64,000 bases of DNA from contig JAGTWJ010000003.1 of the NCBI GenBank assembly GCA_020064725.1, positions 868,001 through 932,000 on the forward strand, in the 5' to 3' direction. Positions 59,382 to 64,000 of this stretch are shown one piece after another. Below the pieces are notes generated by a model. The model did no database searches and was not told where the DNA came from. It was given only the letters and a program-made list of their open reading frames with translations. The stretch comes from Drechslerella dactyloides (Eukaryota > Ascomycota > Orbiliomycetes > Orbiliales > Orbiliaceae). The number at the start of each line of letters is the position of its first letter. Position 1 is the first letter of the stretch. Both the position numbers and the translations under genes were made by a program.

Positions 59382-60499
59382 CGTAATGTCGTGAGGATAT
59401 ATGGATGGTCTGGCTTTGGGGGAGTTGTATGTGTACGATATAATGATTGCGAGGTTGGCTGGATCAATTCTACGGATGTGTATTGGAGTTTTAGGGTTGT
59501 GATATATGAGATTAATGTAGGTACTTGTGCATATATGAGCATGGGTGGCTGGGTTATATGAGCATGTCCATCGTACGTGAAACTCTCTCCCGAGTGTATA
59601 CCTACGTACATAATTTCATTCATTACAGGCAGGTCTGGCCTTGAGGCTAGTGAGCTCACACCCGTCTGGCCTCTAAACTTATCTACTGAGAGCGCTCGAC
59701 CAAAATTGGCTCATACGCTCGTTGTGTTCGCAACAAAAAAAATGCATCGTTACCGCTGTGCATGTAGCGCATTTTGCGGTTATATTTTTTTTCTCCCGTC
59801 TATGGCTCGGGTGACTTTGGACTATAATACTACATGATGATCTGTACCTTACAGATTTTTTTTATTCGTGCTGTGACGGACGCTCGCGCTCAACCACTTG
59901 AACTCCAGCAGAAGCTCCGTCTTGGGCAACTAAGCTCAACTTGGCAGGCAGCGACCGCTGCTGCAACGCAGTACTTTCAAAATGCAACACCGGTCGTGCA
60001 GACACGACCGCGCCGGTACCGCGCCCGCTGGCTCACGCGCAATGTGATACGAAAGACGATAGCCTTAGCCTTGATATAAACGCCAGTGGGATATACTGTC
60101 TGTTAGATACGCAGTCCATATTTCCACTGGCAAGGAGGCTTAACAAATGCGTGATTGCAGTAGCCTTCTGGAATAGTATCTTCATCAGCTTTTCGGTGGT
60201 GTATTGTCTCGGAGGCGCTTGCCGGCTGCAATGCAACTCAATTGTCTGTGAATTTATAACACAGAGTGTATAGAAAGAGCTGCAGTGCCCGGTATTGAAG
60301 CTAATAAAGAGTCTGTGTCGGCTGAATTCACGAACAGCACATGCAAGTAGCCATTCCTGCTGTATATACGATGAATCTAATCTTCCGTGTGCTATAATGT
60401 TGCTCTCACTTCCGTAAAATATTTCAGGGCATATAACTGAAGCCGGCAAACCACGTTTCTTGCACGTGGCTCGCGTGGGCACCGTCCTCTCCAAATGAC

Positions 60500-60660
60500 A
60501 CCGTCGACGACGTTTCGAAAATATAATGTTCTCATGAGCATGATAATAGACATATACCGTAGACGACGCATCACACAATGTAATATTCTCGTGAGCTCAT
60601 TAGCACGATAAAAGATACATACCGTCTCAACTTCATCGACGACGGCAAGATAACATGTAA
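60500..60660. repeat. Imperfect tandem repeat in promoter
   Basis: Two diverged units of about 56 and 65 bp begin at ACCGT (60500 and 60556). They share GACGACG, an AATATAATGTTCTC / AATGTAATATTCTC core, TGAG, GATAA-AGA and CATATACCGT/CATACCGT. A third partial unit starts at 60621 with ACCGT and a later CGACGACGG. Confidence 0.6.
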
Positions 60661-60684
60661 TGCACTCACCGCCTCCCCAAATAC

Positions 60685-60693
60685 TATATAAAG
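60685..60693 (+). promoter_or_regulatory. TATA box candidate for the orphan gene at 60906
   Basis: TATATAAAG followed by a G/C-rich run, 213 nt before the ATG; downstream sequence to the ATG is an ATG-free CT/A-rich leader. Confidence 0.55.
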
Positions 60694-60905
60694 GGGGCCT
60701 CCCCCCCGCTTGTCGGTCTGAAAATCTGGGAAGCACCATCACTAGTATTCACTCATTCTCGTATACCTACAAAATTCTGCAAAACCTTGCAAGCTCTACC
60801 TCTTGACAACGTCACTATTACACTCGATATCTACATTCTAGATATCGGTTACCTATAGATTTAGAGTCTCAGTATATATAGACTACGTCTATACTACTCG
60901 TCAAA

Positions 60906-61846
60906 ATGTTCTACTCCTGGGGTACCGGTAATACGGTCAGCCCGCACCCTACTCCCGCGATTGCGCAACTCGGTGTCGATGGCCGTACCTTCCGCCGACG
61001 CACCCTGCCGCCTCCGAAGTACTACCGCCACCGTGAATGCCCAATCGACGAACTGATCCCGCAGAATGGCTACAATTTCACACTGCTCAAGGATTCGGAC
61101 ACCTTCTTCGAACCCAAGGTCGAAGACCTCTTCACGGCTGCGACTCGCTGCGGCTCCGTTCAGCCGGCGAAGGAAAAGCGCGCGCGCATCTGGAACTGCA
61201 TCGGCGGCGTTCAGAGCCCGAACCGTGACCTGCCGCCGTACGAAATGGGTGTCTCGCGCGACGAAGGCGTGCTCACAATCTACCGCGGCGACGAAGCCAG
61301 GGATCTGATGGAAGGCGATCCAAAGCAAGTGCCATTTTCCGACGCCATGTTTGCGGCGTGGAAGCACTGCTGCCAAGTTGAAGACCGCCCTGTCGCCAAC
61401 GACCTCAAATACGTCGCTATCCACCGCCTCAAGGAACAGCAACTGAACACCGTTGCCGCCTGGGCTTTCACACATCTCCAAATGGATCCCGCTCGCAGCC
61501 TGCTAGTCCTCAACCCTGATCATTCCTGGAACCAGGCTGGTCCCGGTGAAGACCCATGGTCAATGTATGACGCCTTTCTCGCCACGCCCCATATCAAGGT
61601 TAGTAAATATATATATCTATCCACCACCCGTCCGTCTTTTCATTATAATGAAACTGTACGCTGATAAATACGAACGAATAGGCTGTTCAGAAAATGGCGG
61701 CAAACCACAGAAAGGACCTGGGATACATCTTTCCGCACCGCATCTACGTCAAATACAACGTCCGCTACTTGCCCAGCGGCCGTCGAGCCTTCACACCAAA
61801 CCTGCTCATCGAAATGCGCAGGCCTGACTACAAAGAGCTAGAGTAG
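60906..61846 (+). CDS. Unknown orphan protein
   Basis: Two exons (60906-61598 and 61682-61846; intron GTTAGT...ATAG) encode 285 residues. No signal peptide and no membrane helix are seen. The sequence is well mixed and looks globular (for example KLKDSD-like FTLLKDSDTFFEPKVEDLF, YVAIHRLKEQQLNTVAAWAF, GYIFPHRIYVKYNVRYLP). It has five cysteines in the first exon but no metal-binding pattern. Third-position GC is high, as in the expressed housekeeping genes nearby, and a TATA box and repeated promoter elements precede it, hinting at strong or induced expression (inference). I cannot assign a family. Confidence 0.7.
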
Positions 61847-62517
61847 TCTGCGACTCACGACGTCGACACTCACGCATACGTACACCCTGTAAGCAGGGGA
61901 AGCGGGCAAGCTGCCATTCGATCGATGAGCGCAAGAGCTCGAGTAGCTGCGGTCAGCTATAAAGTCAAACGCCGGAGGTCCCGGGGGGGTTCTTCCGCCG
62001 AGTTTGGCAGAGGGAGGTACTAACTATCGAATACCACGGTATATGCATGTACGACACGCATAACCAAGGAAGCACCAAGGTATGTGATGCACACCTACAC
62101 AGATATATACCTCTAGACTATGCGACGACGCTGACAGTGTGCGTTCGCAGCAACGATATCCGCATGGATAAGTCTATACGCAGACAGAGGCTCAACAGCG
62201 ATGAACGTATCGCTACGAGCGAAAGGGGGAGAGAAGTGGTGGTGGAGGTAATGGTAGGGTATCGATTGGAGCGGGGTGCGTACATACATTTGGGTCGACA
62301 AAACACCAAAAAAAGCATATATTCCAAAATACAAAAACACGGAATCAGTTTTGATTATAATCAATAGAGATAGACTCGAAACAATATATCTCGTCCATCT
62401 TGGACAAAAAACAAAGACCCATACATCGTAAATATCCTGTAGAACATAGGTAAATTAAACCGGGTGTAGAGATGAAGAAATCGTGAGGAAATAGCACCGC
62501 ACCGTAAAGCATGCAGT
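61847..62517. other. Convergent intergenic region orphan gene / his1
   Basis: About 670 nt, AT-rich to the right, presumably both 3' UTRs. Open frames at 62047-62367 on both strands overlap and lack motifs. Confidence 0.55.
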
Positions 62518-63855
62518 CTAATCTTTGCCCGCCCGCGAATTGCTAATCTGCAGCACGAGAATATCAGACGCACCAGCTACCTCGAGACTACATGTAAAAC
62601 ACGGTTAGCTGCAACCCTCCCCACTAAGCCACCCCGGATAGGACAAAACTCACCGGTCCATCACGTCTGCGATCTTCTTCTTCTCAACCATCGCGTTGAC
62701 GGCAACCCACCCCGGGTCCTCAAGCGACGTGATCGTTGGCGCCCGCTTGCCCGGCGTGATCTCGTGCATGCGCGGCAGCAGCGTCCGCGGCACATTATAC
62801 GTGCACAGGACGTACTTCTTGGCAGCTAAACGACATTTTTAGCACGAGCAGCAGTGGTACTAGCATTTCACACGAAAGGGGAGAGAAAAGGGAGGACTTA
62901 CTGATGACGCCCTTGATGCGCGAGTGGATGACGTCCGCGAGGTCTGGGTTGCGCGGATTCTTCGACCGGATGAGCACGGCTTGCGTCTCCATCACCGTGT
63001 CGATGGCCATGAGTCCCGCCGCCTTCATCGTCTCGCCGGATTCTACACCATAACCACATCAACTCCGTCCTGACCCGTACCGCAGCGAATGTAATGACTC
63101 ACCAACGAGGTCGACGATGCCGTCGGCAACGCCCAGCGCGCAGGCAGCCTCGACGCTGCCGCCAACGTACTTCATAACGGTCTTCATCCCACCCTCACCG
63201 TTAACCGCCTCGGCACCATACAATTCCTCCTCCATCCGGCGAAAGTACGCTGTCGCAAGGTTCGTAAAGCTGCTGACGATATGCTTCCCGATAAGCTTCG
63301 TTGGGTCCCAGATGTCGCTGTTCGCGGGAACCTGCACCTGCAGCCGACACTTGCCGAACCCCAGCTCGAGGATCTCCTCGACGCCCGTCGCCCGCGACTC
63401 GGCAACCTGGTCTTGGCCTGTTATGCCGAGGTCGCAGCGGCCCTCGCCGACAAAGACGGGGATGTCGGCCGCCCCGAGGAAGACGAGCGCGATGGGGAGG
63501 TTGTGGCAGAGTGCGATGTCGAGGCGGTTGTGGCGGTGGAATTGGATGTCCGAGCCCTGTAGCAGCGACAGCGCGGCGTCGTGCAGGCGGCCCTCTGCGA
63601 TGCGATGCGGTTAGCGGGGTGTGAGTAGATAGGATGGCGGGGTGATAGCGGAGTAGACACGCACTTTTTGGGACGGCCATGAGAAGGCGCCCATCGAGGC
63701 TTTAGAACGGCAGCTCGTCAGCATATATTATTTAGTAGTAGATATCGATAGCACAGTCGAAAACGGATATAGCAAAGAAGCTCAAGCTAGTGAAGCCGGG
63801 ATAAATTGGTCGAGGATATGAGCAAGAGAATAACTCACTGGTTGACAAGATCCAT
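62518..63855 (-). CDS. his1: ATP phosphoribosyltransferase (histidine biosynthesis, step 1)
   Basis: Six exons (63855-63839, 63699-63665, 63594-63103, 63042-62902, 62825-62654, 62587-62518) give 308 residues. The N-terminus MDLVNHLDGRLLMAVPKKGR is typical of fungal His1, with the first exon coding only 17 nt. Conserved stretches include LCHNLPIALVFLGAADIPVF, VGEGRCDLGITGQDQVAE, the PRPP loop region EAACALGVADGIVDLVESGE and AAGLMAIDTVMETQAVLI. A C-terminal regulatory domain follows (PTITSLEDPGWVAVNAMVEK), the ACT-like domain that binds histidine for feedback inhibition. The enzyme joins ATP and PRPP to phosphoribosyl-ATP. Its length fits the fungal long-form enzyme. Only about 145 nt of the promoter is inside the window, and no clear TGACTCA amino-acid-control site is visible in it. 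Confidence 0.97.
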
Positions 63856-64000
63856 TGCGTGCACGATAGACCGAAGCAGCAGTCCGTCAGCAAAAGAGCG
63901 AATAGTAGTGCCGAACAGGAAGATGTTACTCGAAGAAAAGAACAAGATCGCAGCTCGCCGTGAAAGTATCTTCAACACCGATAGCGGCCCGGTTATTCTG

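Larger units (their letters stand above)
59382..60905. promoter_or_regulatory. Upstream region of the orphan gene
   Basis: About 1.5 kb. The left part is the 3' side of the Tyr-repeat gene. The right 400 nt contain an imperfect tandem repeat (60500-60660) followed by a TATA box (60685-60693). No gene is seen. Confidence 0.55.

Overview
This window is a piece of a filamentous ascomycete genome (Pezizomycotina). The protein genes are split by many short introns (about 40-120 nt) with GT..AG ends and CTAAC-type branch points. A VelB velvet regulator, found only in filamentous fungi, is present, and most other proteins are conserved fungal housekeeping proteins. I could reconstruct exon structures by hand for 18 protein genes; 17 are complete and one (recyclin) runs off the left edge. 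I recognised no tRNA, rRNA, CRISPR or intact transposon.

Left part (1-19285), gene-dense: recyclin F-box/Sec10-like protein (-, partial); a divergent pair Big1 (-) / Erd1 (+), both acting in the early secretory pathway; Rrp17/Nol12 rRNA-processing protein (-); the ribosome quality-control E3 ligase Hel2 (-); a DEK-C plus SWIB chromatin protein (-); eIF3b (+); and a secreted SMP-30-type lactonase (+). Four of these (7141-17164) deal with ribosomes, translation or rDNA-type chromatin, although this may be coincidence.

Middle part (19286-36647): a 17-kb gene desert rich in stop codons and TpA, holding only one small gene, a DUF3602/Par32-like protein with GRGGAGN-type repeats. The desert probably contains decayed repeats or genes, and one eroded coding trace is visible near 20.7-21.4 kb.

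Right part (36648-63855): velB (+), the meiotic MutS homologue MSH4 (-, 18 exons including a 16-nt micro-exon), an NF-X1/RING/R3H protein of the Fap1 family (-), a Bem46-type alpha/beta hydrolase (-), the proteasome beta1 subunit Pre3 (+), a NEDD8-specific protease Den1 (-), an unknown two-helix membrane protein (-), an unknown protein with repeated Val-x-Tyr-Asp/Ser-Arg motifs (+), an unknown single-intron orphan (+) with a TATA box and tandem repeats in its promoter, and HIS1 (-).

The observations most worth checking are: a probable CTG-initiated N-terminal extension on Den1 in an AUG-free leader; a possible organelle-targeting extension plus a non-canonical intron donor in the SWIB gene; the Tyr-motif repeat protein; the repeat-bearing promoter of the orphan gene at 60.9 kb; and a 12-bp phased inverted repeat upstream of eIF3b. 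I saw no defence system, biosynthetic cluster or clearly new multi-gene system.
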